Positions 10,816 through 20,840 of a stretch of 31,812 nucleotides of DNA are shown here, in pieces (position 1 is the first letter of the stretch; the number at the start of each line of letters is the position of its first letter). Origin of the DNA: Ophiothrix spiculata (lineage: Eukaryota; Echinodermata; Ophiuroidea; Amphilepidida; Ophiotrichidae); assembly GCA_000969725.1 (NCBI GenBank), contig JXSR01S066892.1. One strand, written 5' to 3'. The notes below the pieces were generated by a model. It was not told where the DNA came from. It did no database searches and saw only the letters and a list, made by a program, of their open reading frames with translations. Both the position numbers and the translations under genes were made by a program.

Positions 10816-12113
10816 AAAACAACAGCAAAATCAACAACACTCTTCAATTCTTTCCCAGAGGAATGATTTAATAAGATCATTCAACTTGAAAGAGCACTTG
10901 GTCTTAACCACTCAAGATTTTATATAAAAATAGAAATAAGCTAGTTGATATTAACATTCACATTTCTATAAAATTATCCGCAAAGATTTAATCTTGAAAA
11001 ATGCATTCTCAAAAGACTTCTAAATAGCTATACGGTGAAACTTTCTTAGGAATGCAAAACAGACGCTAAGAGATACATGAGTCCTTGCCTTAATGTGAGG
11101 CACGAAGAGCGTAACTGTAACCAACCGAGAGAATGTAATACTTTTCTGGCATGTCCGGACATATCTGTCCACTTTGAGTTTAATCACTCAGCATCTTTGC
11201 ATTTGGTTTCTGTTATAAGGTTCTGAAAAAGTATTGAATTGAACTGCTAACAAAAAGCAACAGGTTTACAGGTAAATCACTTTGGGTTAAAGATATAATT
11301 ATAGGCCCTACGTAATGTGTTCGTTCAGTTTTAATATGTTATGTTGGATAAACGCCAAATATGAATTATATTGTTTTAACATAAATGTTCATTGGTCATT
11401 TTTGAAGACAAAAAATAAAAGGCATAAACTATTTCAGCATACTAAGGGATTAAGTATAATTAAGGAAATGTTAAATTTTGATTCGTTTTTGGTTTGACGA
11501 TAATGTGTATGGGAATGTTAAGAGAAACCGAAATATTTGAGAACTGACCTAGGCTAGGACATCCATGTTTTAAATAACTGTTCAATATCAAATTAAGATA
11601 TTGTTCAATTATTGAAAAAATGAACATTTTGACTTTTTCAAATTAAATATTTGCAATTTAAGGAAGATTAGCTATTGAAACCATAAGTAGGTTTTCCTCT
11701 TCTTCCGAAATAAAATCACATCGACCTACATAGATTTATGTTACATCTCCGCATATTTGTGTTACTAATTCTTGACATAATTAGCATAATGTAAAAATAA
11801 TGTACAGTTTTTTCACATTAATCCTCTCTGTCCCATTTGTAATGACCATTAAATTTTTACATTGATCTTTCATATCACACCAGAGTAAACCCGGCCATAG
11901 TTTCAGGTGATCTTTTGTGTACATCTCTGCTGTTTTCTGCTCACTTAAATTTTCTCTTGTCTGGAGGATATTTGTACCGTACCGTTATCAATAAATCGGT
12001 GACCAGTAATGGATTTACAGCGATAAGGGATAGTATTGAGATGTTGAATATTACAACATAGCAATATATGTCTTCTGTATTTTTCAAACATGTCTCTTTT
12101 ACATTATACAGTG
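10816..12113. other. No gene recognised
   Basis: AT-rich unique sequence with stops in all frames. The only notable words are a 12-bp palindrome at 11151-11162 inside a p53-like site and short A- or T-rich tracts. Confidence 0.4.
11147..11166. promoter_or_regulatory. p53-family-like paired decamer
   Basis: TGGCATGTCC is followed without spacer by GGACATATCT. Against RRRCWWGYYY each half has one mismatch (first base of the first half, the core G of the second). The centre is the perfect palindrome ATGTCCGGACAT. This is a sequence match only. Confidence 0.2.
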
Positions 12114-12164
12114 AACAAAAAAAACAAAAAAACAAACAAAATTTAAAAAAGAATAAAAAAAAAA
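12114..12164. repeat. A-rich tract
   Basis: Almost pure A with occasional C, G and T over about 50 bp. It could be a decayed poly(A) tail of a retroposed sequence, but no element body upstream (about 11900-12110) is recognisable. Confidence 0.8.
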
Positions 12165-12783
12165 GGCGCAAATTGAAAATTAATCCAAAAAAGGGAAGAT
12201 CTTTTTTTCAGTGGATTTTTTATAACAAAGTTGCTGGGAACAACCAAAATAATTCTCTATATCCAAAATCGTGTTATATCAGGGTTAAAAAAATGAAAAA
12301 CAAAATAGCTAAAAGGTAAAGGATAAATAATTCTTTGTAAATTCTTCTTAAATCAGGTTTCGTTATTTACATTGTATTTAGAACAGTTGACAATTTAAGA
12401 AGCTGAATCTGTTTAATATAATTTTATGCATTATTTATTTTCACCATAGTAGAGGTGGGAAAAAAATAACATTTCAATTGTTTTCAATGTAAAAAAATGT
12501 GAAATAATGCATATGATTATTTTGCGATAATGGTTTTTATTGATTTATGATCTTGTAGCTATGGTAAATAAACGCTCATTATTTTGCTCATGTGCTTGAA
12601 AATATGCGATATACGACAATATAATGGTCACAGTCAATACAACGTTTAGTGTTTAGGTTGGTGTTGCACAAAAAAAAAAATGGGCTTGGTCACTATATAT
12701 GAATATAAATGTAATATTTTGTCTGTCATGTATAAATATGACAATTGTTGAACTTGGGTCATCTAACTCTAGTCTGTTCATTC

Positions 12784-12805
12784 CGACCTGTATAAATACA
12801 GGTCG
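12784..12805. other. Perfect 10-bp inverted repeat with 2-bp spacer
   Basis: CGACCTGTAT, AA, ATACAGGTCG. A TATAAAT word lies across the centre. It could be a protein-binding palindrome or a cruciform. Confidence 0.8.
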
Positions 12806-12999
12806 TTTCCTTTAACTTTCACCTTTTTCTTAATATAAATGGCATATTTAATACTGATGTGATAAACATTGTTATGCATCTTTTGCTAGTGTTATTATCA
12901 AAATTGTACAATCCTAACATTTGGTATCTTATTTACAATCATGACAACCGAAATGTTGTCAGATTTATAATTATATCATAAATCAAGAATTTAGTTTTG

Positions 13000-13290
13000 G
13001 CATGGACTTCCATATCAAATAATGTCGCTACCCACTATAAGGGAATTCAAGGAGTTTCAAAACTTTGTTTATTCGGCTATAAAAGAACACAAAATAATCC
13101 AATTTGCCCTTTTCCTCGCTGTTTTCATAAGAGCGTAAAAGTCGTGCCTGTTAAGGTTGAATACAAGGCACCTCGGTACTGCCTGACGTGATCAGCATCG
13201 AATCAGCTCACAAGAGGATTCAAGTGGCGTATCTATTCCACGGCTAGGTTACCTCAAAGTAATAAAGTTAATCTCTATCCTAATGAAAAA
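13000..13290. repeat. Diverged relative of the C-block 3' part
   Basis: By eye it aligns with C1 7345-7590. Shared runs include CGCTGTTTTC-TAAGAGCGT (13117-13136 against 7448-7466) and an AAGTGG-TATCT-TTCC series (13221-13239). The overall order is preserved but identity is much lower than between C1 and C2. The minus-strand frame here has stops and keeps only fragments such as SRQ. The plus-strand 64-codon frame at 12997-13191 is probably accidental. Confidence 0.45.
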
Positions 13291-14198
13291 AATATGTTAT
13301 TATAAAGCATAGGAGTTACTTTCATTACACCTCCAAATCATTTCAATGTTGAAATGTGTTATCTATATTTTAAATACCTGATACCGCCTTCTCGTAAAAT
13401 CTGGTTTTTAAATGTGATTCGAAAGACACTTTTGAAAATAGTGATTCAAAAGAAAATTTAAATATAAGCCATAGTACAATGTAATTTGCTTCAAAATTTC
13501 AAAATATTCCTTGATATTGTTGACATTGTAAAATGTCCATTTTACATAAATTATAGCATTAGGCTGAACATTGTATGGCAGTTAACATACACGATTTCAA
13601 CACTTAAGTGCCTGATATTTCCAATTTAGAAGTAGCCTGGAATTATTCTTTGTAGGAGGTTAGTACTTTTAAATACTACTTTCGTCAACTTTTTGTCTCG
13701 TAAGCAAATCCATTTTCTATTGAAAAGTTTATGAAGAAAAAAAAGTTCAAAGTAGGTAAAGCACTAGATTTCGCAATCTTTGGTATTTGGTTTACCAAAT
13801 CGTTAATTCCCGATCTAAATGTTTTGTAATTATAAATAGAACACACCTTACATGGACTAATGAAATGGAATTACGATTTATAAATATGCTACTTTTACAA
13901 AAGCTAAGAAAATGATTTGTTAGCAATTTGTAAACTAAGTATTTAAAAAAGCTTTTTGTGTATGTATTGTCTTTTTATTTTATGCTAATAAGAATACTCT
14001 TCATTCACAATAAGATCTACTAGGTCGCAATGGTCTGAAAATCATACTTTAATTTTATAGGAGCCCTGTCTGATTGGGTCAGCATTTTTTCAAAATTTCT
14101 GAGATTTTGGTACATGTTTTTCTCATTACCCATGTGAAATTTTACAGCTTAAACATGTTGCGTTTCGAAGATATAAGTGAAAATGTGTTAAATTATTA
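13291..14198. other. No gene; probable old repeat towards the right end
   Basis: AT-rich with no coding signal. From about 14060 to 14190 the wording (TCTGAGATTTTGGTACATG, CGAAGATATAAGTG) resembles the old repeat near 1910-2010. Confidence 0.35.
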
Positions 14199-15093
14199 AC
14201 CTGTCAAAAAAAGTTTGGAAACTTTTTTAGCCGCCTATATCTCATTTGTTTGAATCTTGTTCATCTATTTGATACAATATGTGATTAGCTAACAATCTAT
14301 TCTTTACAATGATACCAAATTTACAACAAGAGCTTGCTTTATGGCTGAGTAATTCTGCTTTCTTAGCAGGTGGGTCACAGACAGCGTGTGACAAAATTGA
14401 GCAGTATCTGTGTCAATCCTACTGATTATTATGCTATAGGATAAATCAGTGAATGGATGAATGGATAAGTTGTTTGTTTTTATTAACAAAACAAAGTTCA
14501 CTTACCTTAATTAATTGCAACTAAAATCTCAGTATGCACCTGTCCTTGGCATCCCGTTTCACGTTAATGTTTAAAGTTTTGATACCACGTTTCACTAACA
14601 TCGAATGTTGCTACAACTTGCTTTTGTGAACCAACTTTAAGTTGGTCTATGCATGAGTTTCAGTAAGATTTAGTAATCTCTCCATGATAAATCATGGATT
14701 TAACACCAAATGATCACTTTAGAGGAAGTACCAGACAAGATGAATTAATTAAATAAACTCTAAAACTTTTTATCTTATCCTCACCTTTAATTATTCAAAA
14801 ACAAACTGTTATTCAGTATTACCAAGTTAATTCATTCATCCATTCATTACTGATTTATCCTATTATAGCATCATAATCAACAAGATACTGCTCAATTTTG
14901 TCAAACGCTGACTGTGACCTACCTGCTAATAAAGTGGAATTACTCAGCCATTAAGCAAGCTGTTGTTACAAATTTGGTGTCATTTTAAAGAGGAGATTAT
15001 TAGCTGATCAAATATTGTATCAAATAGATGAACAAGATTAAAACAAATGAGATATAGGCGGCTAAAAAAATTTCCAAACTTTTTTTGACAGGT
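14199..15093. mobile_element. 895-bp foldback element with arms of nearly 300 bp
   Basis: The left end ACCTGTCAAAAAAAGTTTGG is mirrored by CCAAACTTTTTTTGACAGGT at the right end. The first 80 or so bases of the arms differ at about two positions by eye. Homology continues with more changes to about 14484 on the left and 14795 on the right, leaving a spacer of roughly 310 bp. No transposase is encoded. TATTA lies near both ends (14194-14198 and 15095-15099) and may be a target duplication, offset by one base on the right. The 65-codon minus-strand frame at 14304-14501 is part of the left arm and not a gene. Confidence 0.8.
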
Positions 15094-15135
15094 CTATTAT
15101 GGTAACCATAATATCTATTATGGTAACCATAATAT
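15094..15135. repeat. Two tandem 21-bp units, each containing a palindrome
   Basis: Two identical 21-bp units begin at 15094 and 15115. Each holds ATTATGGT-A-ACCATAAT, a perfect 8-bp inverted repeat around one base. They abut the right end of the foldback element. Confidence 0.9.
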
Positions 15136-15544
15136 TATTTACACAGTAAAGTATAGGCAAATGGAAAATACAAAATTGTTCATAAAATCAAAACGGTTGT
15201 TCCGATTTAACTGGAATTTGAAATTGAAACATCTTTACTTAAAAGTAGTGATCTTTCATATGAAAGTGAAAACTAAAGTTTGAAAAATCGGACCATGTAC
15301 CCTGAATTACACAGCTATCCAAGCACATTCTACTGCAATGTTCAAACTCACAAATTAAAACAATGCCAACTTTTATGATTTATTAAATATTTTCATCTTG
15401 ATAATTTGTACTTAAACATGTTAAATGCAGTTACAGTTAATCTGATTTTCAGACTACTTCAACATGAGATCATGCTAATACTCTATTCTGTAACTACTTC
15501 TGGAACTAATGTGATGCATTTCTAATCCTATTTACCTGAATTAT
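15136..15544. other. No feature recognised
   Basis: AT-rich sequence between the foldback element and the first copy of the TTACGTAA repeat. Part of it may belong to that repeat, but the match to 20200-20416 is too weak to draw a border. Confidence 0.3.
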
Positions 15545-15980
15545 TTTCTCACATTTTTATCACATTCGATGAAGAAGGTGTTACGTAACATATTACAATG
15601 CGTCAGAAACGTAACATTATACAACATGGTATTACTTAAACGTAACAATATACAGGCGGTGTCTATTTCTTACAGAGTAATAGAAAAATAACATTGCTTA
15701 CATGGATTGATTCTAAAATATTAAATTCCGAATGCTTGGTTTTGATTGTTTTAAATTAAATGACACACACATTTATATCGTATATGTATATCAGAAACAA
15801 GCAACTCTCCTAATTTTTATCTTGCCAAAGTATTTATAATCCACTATAAGGGATATTCTAATAAACCACCGTAGTATACTCAATTCACAAGAAATGTTAA
15901 AAGCATACGACGTCATCAGCATTTTAAATTACATATATACATATTCATGGGTACATATGGATGTATAATTTCTGCTTTTA
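15545..15980. repeat. Dispersed repeat R, copy 1
   Basis: It aligns in direct orientation with 20417-20840. Shared landmarks in order are GGTGTTACGTAACAT, ATTACTTAAACGTAACAATA, GAGTAATAGAAAAATAACAT, GATTTTGATTGTTTTAAAT-like wording, a GTCATCA-CATTT segment, and a final GCTTTTA. It carries the 12-bp palindrome TGTTACGTAACA at 15579-15590. Confidence 0.7.
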
Positions 15981-16412
15981 GATAGATATTCACATATCAT
16001 TTGAAATGAATACAGGACATGAATATGATGTCAGAAGGAAAGTACATGTACCTTGTATTTATGCAGACTCATCTGCTTATTTAAAAAAAAATGAAAGAAG
16101 TCGGTAGATCTTAAGAGTTATGCCTGTTAGAGTAAAACAAACATTTTGCCAGCTGCTCACGGAATTGATGACCAAACGAAACGCCAAGAAGATGTTCATC
16201 ACCTTTAACTAATATTCTTCTCTCCTTTTTACTAAGATTGATGCAGTTCGGAGCTCTGTCCCGTATGTTTACAATCTAAGTTTCAGCTCGCAGTGGCCTT
16301 TCTTTCCGCTTAACAATTAGGGTCTACGATTTGCTCTGGGTTTACGCTGCAAAACAGCTTTGAACCTTTGAAGGTCTATGTGTTAGCAATTTTAATTGCA
16401 GTTTAAAATGCA
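15981..16412. other. No gene recognised
   Basis: Slightly less AT-rich around 16130-16360, but no frame longer than a few dozen codons and no recognisable motif. Confidence 0.3.
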
Positions 16413-16452
16413 GTTTCTTAGTTTAAATCTTAAAAGATTTAAACTAAGAAAC
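16413..16452. repeat. Perfect 19-bp hairpin with 2-bp loop
   Basis: GTTTCTTAGTTTAAATCTT at 16413-16431, AA, then its exact reverse complement at 16434-16452. Partial pairing continues outward (AAAATGCA on the left against TTTTTGCA-type sequence on the right) to a foldback of about 65 bp. The loop is too short for a canonical microRNA precursor. Confidence 0.85.
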
Positions 16453-17758
16453 CGCTTTTTGCATCTATACCAAAATGTACCGTAAGACGTATGACTTCCA
16501 GTACTACCGACCAACTTAACCGATTATGTGTCAAGCAGGTTCAAAACCTGTTCCATTCAAACCAGTGATTTAGATTTGAAATTTCCGCATCGAAACCCTT
16601 GTTTCTTAATTTTTTTCAAGTTTTCCTTAAATATGCATTTATATTATATTCTCATTCGATGAAAAATGAAATGTTTCATTTAACTCGGCTTCACCTGGTC
16701 AAATGGAACATTGAATTGTTTCATCTCATGAAAATATTCTTACCACTGCACTCATAACATTCATTATTTCTATACTATATGTTTCAATTTAATCAAGTTC
16801 CTTAGTTCAATTTGGGATAATCATTAGCCTAGACATTTAAACCAATTAATTCTCGTGATATTCTTAGTAATTCACCAAATATGCAGACAATTGCTTAGGG
16901 TATGATTCTTTCGTGGTTCTCTTCTTTTCGGTTCTCGAAAAACCTTATCATGAGAATATTATACTGTTTTATCGATAAAATGGATTTTTGACGATATAGC
17001 AGGATGAAAGAGTAGATTTGAAATGATGGGGATTACAATATCGCAATATATTATAGTGTATCATCATACATTATTCTTTTGATAGGCTATAAATAGGATA
17101 AATTATATAGCACAATGGATGCAAATTACCGACAACATGAAAATGCATTTATTTAATCTCTTTGGTTTTTTTCAAGAAAGACAATACAGTGCATAGCAAA
17201 GTGGATTTAAATAATAATCCGAACGTATTAAGATAGTATATAATTTAAGGTCAGTACAGTAATTATCATCTTTGCTTATACTGTAAAATAATTCAAACAA
17301 AGAGTAAATATTCCAATCGTGTTATCGAGTGTTTTGTAATGAGTCCGTTTGTTGTTAAATTATCTTAAAATTTGTATAGTTTGATTCAAAAGGGTTGTTA
17401 TTTACGCCTTTTATTAGATTATAAATATTTTGCTATCGATAAAAAAGGTAAGCCTATTGTCCTTTACAAAAATAGAATGCAGATAATTAATTATAGCGAC
17501 CTTGTTAACGACCTGATTATGCGAATTCTAAAATCCAAGTCTCGCCAAACGAGAAAAAATGTTTTTGTCAGTTTTGATAAAGTATATTTTGCCTGTAAGG
17601 CCTGTAAAGTGAAGAAATAACGAGAGGAAAAATACGTTGATATGATAGTACGATAGGTACTTAATATCCGCTCATTATATTTGCCCGCAATTTGTATTAC
17701 GATAACTAGGCATCAAAATTTCGATAACAACTACCTTTTGTCACGATGGGTCATCCTC
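16453..17758. other. No gene recognised; one unassigned open frame
   Basis: An 82-codon plus-strand frame at 17372-17620 encodes a Lys- and Tyr-rich sequence with a CKACKVKK end. I see no domain in it, no splice signals that would make it an exon, and no homologous copy in the window. At 16547-16561 a T-arm-like CAGGTT...AACCTG hairpin occurs without other tRNA features. Confidence 0.3.
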
Positions 17759-17766
17759 TGACGTCA
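17759..17766. promoter_or_regulatory. Consensus CRE (TGACGTCA)
   Basis: A perfect 8-bp CREB/ATF palindrome in a small CpG-richer patch (about 17750-17830). Confidence 0.35.
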
Positions 17767-17973
17767 GCAACGTGCATGGAGGTAATAGCTAGTTGTTTGA
17801 ATGGCACCGCTGCCCCGCTCGCTGCGTAGAAATATAATGCATTTCATGCTAAATGTTATGAACAAGACAACGTTTTTCTGGCTGAAAAGTAACCTTTTTG
17901 TTTTGTGTGTGTTTTTGTTTTTTAATATAAATTATGTCAAAAATGTCATTTATGACAGTTCAAATTGAAAAAA

Positions 17974-17997
17974 AAATCAAATCAAATCAAATCAAAA
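17974..17997. repeat. (AAATC)n pentanucleotide run ending in AAAA
   Basis: Four to five AAATC units directly 3' of the decayed tRNA on the minus strand. The AAAA at 17994-17997 reads TTTT on the minus strand, right where a Pol III terminator would be. Confidence 0.85.
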
Positions 17998-18070
17998 CGA
18001 CTATGACGGGACCCGAACCAACGGTCTTGAGAATAAGAGTCAAGATCTATAACAGCTTGACCAGAAAACT
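17998..18070 (-). pseudogene. Degenerate tRNA-Lys(CTT)-like sequence
   Basis: Read on the minus strand, GACTCTTATTCTCA matches the tRNA-Lys(CTT) anticodon arm (GACTCTTAATCTCA) at 13 of 14 bases, with the CTT anticodon at 18035-18037. Upstream, TGGTCAAGCTG with the spacing of a D arm stands for box A, and downstream GGTTCGGGTCC stands for box B. Total span is 73 nt as in tRNA-Lys. The acceptor stem pairs poorly, box B lacks the invariant A, and the T stem is weak, so this is a pseudogene or the head of a tRNA-derived SINE, not a working gene. TTTT follows at once on the minus strand. Confidence 0.6.
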
Positions 18071-19296
18071 GACAATGCACAATAGTTCTTTTTGAAGGGA
18101 ACCGCCCCTGCCACCCCCCCCCCCTCGTGAAATGTAGTGGGGACATGTACCCACCACCGCTTCCCCCCTGCTTCCGCTGCCTATGGCTGTATGGTCACAT
18201 GTGTCTGGTCAGAAAGCTGGGGTGTTGAATTGAAGAGATTTTATGACCATATCAGATACATTCTTGCTCAAAAATATCCTTGGGGAAAGTCACCTAAGCA
18301 GGAAACAAATCCATTGTCCACCACTTCTTATCATTTCTTCTTTATTTGCAGTATTTGAAAGGTTATAATCTGTAAATCTTGTCTGAAATAAGTGTGTTGA
18401 CATCTATATAACATCAAAATTACTAGTGGTATAGAGTTTTGAAATCGCGACACTGCGCTCTTTTCCTGAGAACATGTCTTATGTCTATCCATGAGTTATG
18501 TCCTTAAGGTCGATGACCTTATAACAACTGACCAGAGCAAAAAAAAAAGTGAAATGATAATAATGACCACTCTACTGACTGTATGACTATGCTGATAAGA
18601 TTCGCCTCGGGCCCCTAAAAGAAGATCGGTTTGTATGAGTTAGCTATTACATTTTCCTCTTTGCTTCTGTCGGAACCCAGAGCTACCAGTTGGTTTGACT
18701 ATTTAATTAAGGTTATTCCTTGACATGAAGTTTGATTAGTTTTGAGTTAAGCATGTTATAGTATTAATGTTTATCACCAGCCTACAAAAATGATTTTCTC
18801 AAATTGTAAAATTTCAAACTGACATGATGCGCAATCACGCAAGGTGAACTAACATAGTTTAATGTTAAAAGAATACCCATTCTAAGTAAAAATTTTCTTC
18901 TTGTAGATAGGGGTGTCCAAACTTGTTATGCCCGGTTTAGATCTTATATTATATTATTATTTATTATATTATATTTTAATTGTTCTTCAGATGCAGACAG
19001 TGTCCTAGTATATTTTGATCTCAACGTGGCAAATATGACGATCTTATAAATCTATTAAAAAACGATCTTATAAAAATGGTATTTGTTTAAATCGTTGATA
19101 TTGTATTATCTGTTGCAAAATATAGCATAAACCATAATGTTTAATAGTCATGGCATATCCTGTTTGCTGAATTAGTAATATATACACAGGCATGCTGAGA
19201 AATGAGTTTATTATGCAGTCTTTTGTTTGTCTTTTATGCAGGTAGAGCGAAAATTAATGTCATATTAAAGATAGGCCAACTCGAGTTTGCTATTGT
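18071..19296. other. C-rich patch then plain AT-rich DNA
   Basis: 18104-18175 is C-rich, with an 11-C run at 18114-18124. The minus strand there is G-rich and could form a quadruplex. From 18137 to 18358 a 73-codon plus-strand frame lies in DNA of higher GC than its surroundings; it has Trp- and Lys-containing wording in the middle but no family I recognise. The remainder has no coding signal. Confidence 0.3.
18505..18521. promoter_or_regulatory. Inverted nuclear-receptor-like half-sites (IR1-like)
   Basis: AGGTCG-A-TGACCT lies inside TAAGGTC-GAT-GACCTTA, a 7-bp inverted repeat. It is one base from the ideal AGGTCA-N-TGACCT. Sequence match only. Confidence 0.2.
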
Positions 19297-19310
19297 AAAA
19301 AAAAAAAAAA
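19297..19310. repeat. A14 homopolymer
   Basis: Fourteen A followed by a duplicated GCATAAAA word (GCATAAAAGCATAAAA). Confidence 0.95.
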
Positions 19311-19389
19311 GCATAAAAGCATAAAACATCGGACATGAAGGTAGGGAACATTTTATAATGAGTCAGTCCAGGATGGAAGCTATTTTTGT

Positions 19390-20125
19390 ATTTTCAAATA
19401 TGGCGGCCATCTTGAAAAATCAAAATTTCCGCCATTGTCACCTATTAGATATACTAAAATAATCATTTCATCACATTTGTAGTATTGACATACAAGGTAT
19501 TCATAATTGATAATGACGAAAATTAATCAAAATTCATTATATTTTACTTTTTTGAGAACCTGCTGCTGAATTATTCGATTTAACATATTTCCATCAAGTG
19601 GGCACATTTTCCAAAAGGCCGCCATAGTTACCTCTAAATTTGACAATTATGTAGATTATAAAGATTGAGGTACTTTTACCATTTCATCTATTAATTTATA
19701 TTTTTCTGCATTTACATTTAATGGTGCAATTCATGATTATGATGTGCTGATGTGACAACGTCCCCTTCTTTTCTAGCTAAATAAAACGATGAGTACAACA
19801 TAAATGCATATTGAAAATTTGTCTTGATTCCGACCATTCGTTTTTAAGTTAGAAGCTTTTCAGCATTTTAAACAATCCACATATAAAAGCTATTAGAAAA
19901 TGATGAATGATAAATGCAAGCACATTTGAAAGACAGGTTTGGGGTTGGTAACATACACCAGTCAAGGATTCTCTCTAGCTAAAACGCTCAATTCTGACTC
20001 AATTCTGAGGTGACCTTGAGGATTAAAAGTGGATCATTAATTCATCCCTTAAGTAATGCATCTTCAAGAATGAAATTCTTCATTCTACAATAAGTGCGCT
20101 GTTCAAAATGGCCGCTGAAGAAGCT
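19390..20125. repeat. Old repeat region with recurrent GGCCGCCAT words
   Basis: ATGGCGGCCATCTTG occurs near 19400, CCGCCATTGTCACCT near 19430, GGCCGCCATAGTTACCTCT near 19618 and AAAATGGCCGCTG near 20105. The second and third look like diverged copies of one segment about 190 bp apart. The AATATGGCGGC word fits the YY1 consensus. The region merges into repeat R copy 2, so both may be parts of one element. Confidence 0.4.
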
Positions 20126-20416
20126 CAAATTAGAGAGTGTACAATTAACGATATTTTGTACATTTTGCCGTTCCAAAAAACAACCCCATATATCACTATT
20201 TATCTTAAAAAGTTCTCAAAATATTTTCACAATCCTTAATCAAAATATCATTATTAAACTTAGCGTACTCTCAGTTATTTTATCTCGAGGAATATTTTTT
20301 ATAAGTGTCATTTTTGGGGTATTTCCCAAATATTCAATATTCCATAATTTAGAAGTAATATTAGAAACAGAAATGATATACATACAAGCGTTCCTAATCA
20401 TAATCCTAAAAGTTTG

Positions 20417-20840
20417 TCTCACTTTTGTAACACATTCGGCAACGAGGGTGTTACGTAACATAACCATGCGTCAAAAATGTAACAATATACAACATAATAT
20501 TACTTAAACGTAACAATATACATGCGGTGTCTAGTTTTCATAGAGTAATAGAAAAATAACATTGCCTGCGGGGATCAAGTCATGATCCTAGAAACATTTC
20601 AGAATATTTGATTTTGATTGTTTTAAATCAATAAAATACACAAATTTGTACATCAGAAAATGGGGCATGTTTTGGTTTAATTTCTATATGCACTTGTTTG
20701 ATATTTTTTTGCCGAAGAATGTATCTATTATTGCATATTTTAAAGAAATCCGCAACTGAATCAACTCGGAGGAACGGCTTGTAAGTCATCAACATTTCAA
20801 ATTTGCATTTAAATTTATGCATGAATGTATTCCGCTTTTA
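20417..20840. repeat. Dispersed repeat R, copy 2
   Basis: Direct-orientation relative of 15545-15980, with TGTTACGTAACA at 20449-20460. The 137-codon plus-strand frame at 20094-20507, the longest here, runs into this repeat and overlaps a 75-codon minus-strand frame. Its composition follows the repeat and copy 1 does not preserve it, so I do not call it a gene. Confidence 0.7.

Noticed and set aside
16413..16465. microRNA precursor
   Set aside because: The perfect 19-bp stem has a 2-nt loop, which does not fit Drosha/Dicer substrates.
16500..16565. T-arm-like hairpin CAGGTT...AACCTG as a tRNA
   Set aside because: No anticodon arm or D arm in register on either strand.
20094..20507. Longest open frame (137 codons, plus strand)
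   Set aside because: It runs into dispersed repeat R, is overlapped by a minus-strand frame of 75 codons, lacks any recognisable domain, and its repeat copy at 15545 does not preserve the frame.
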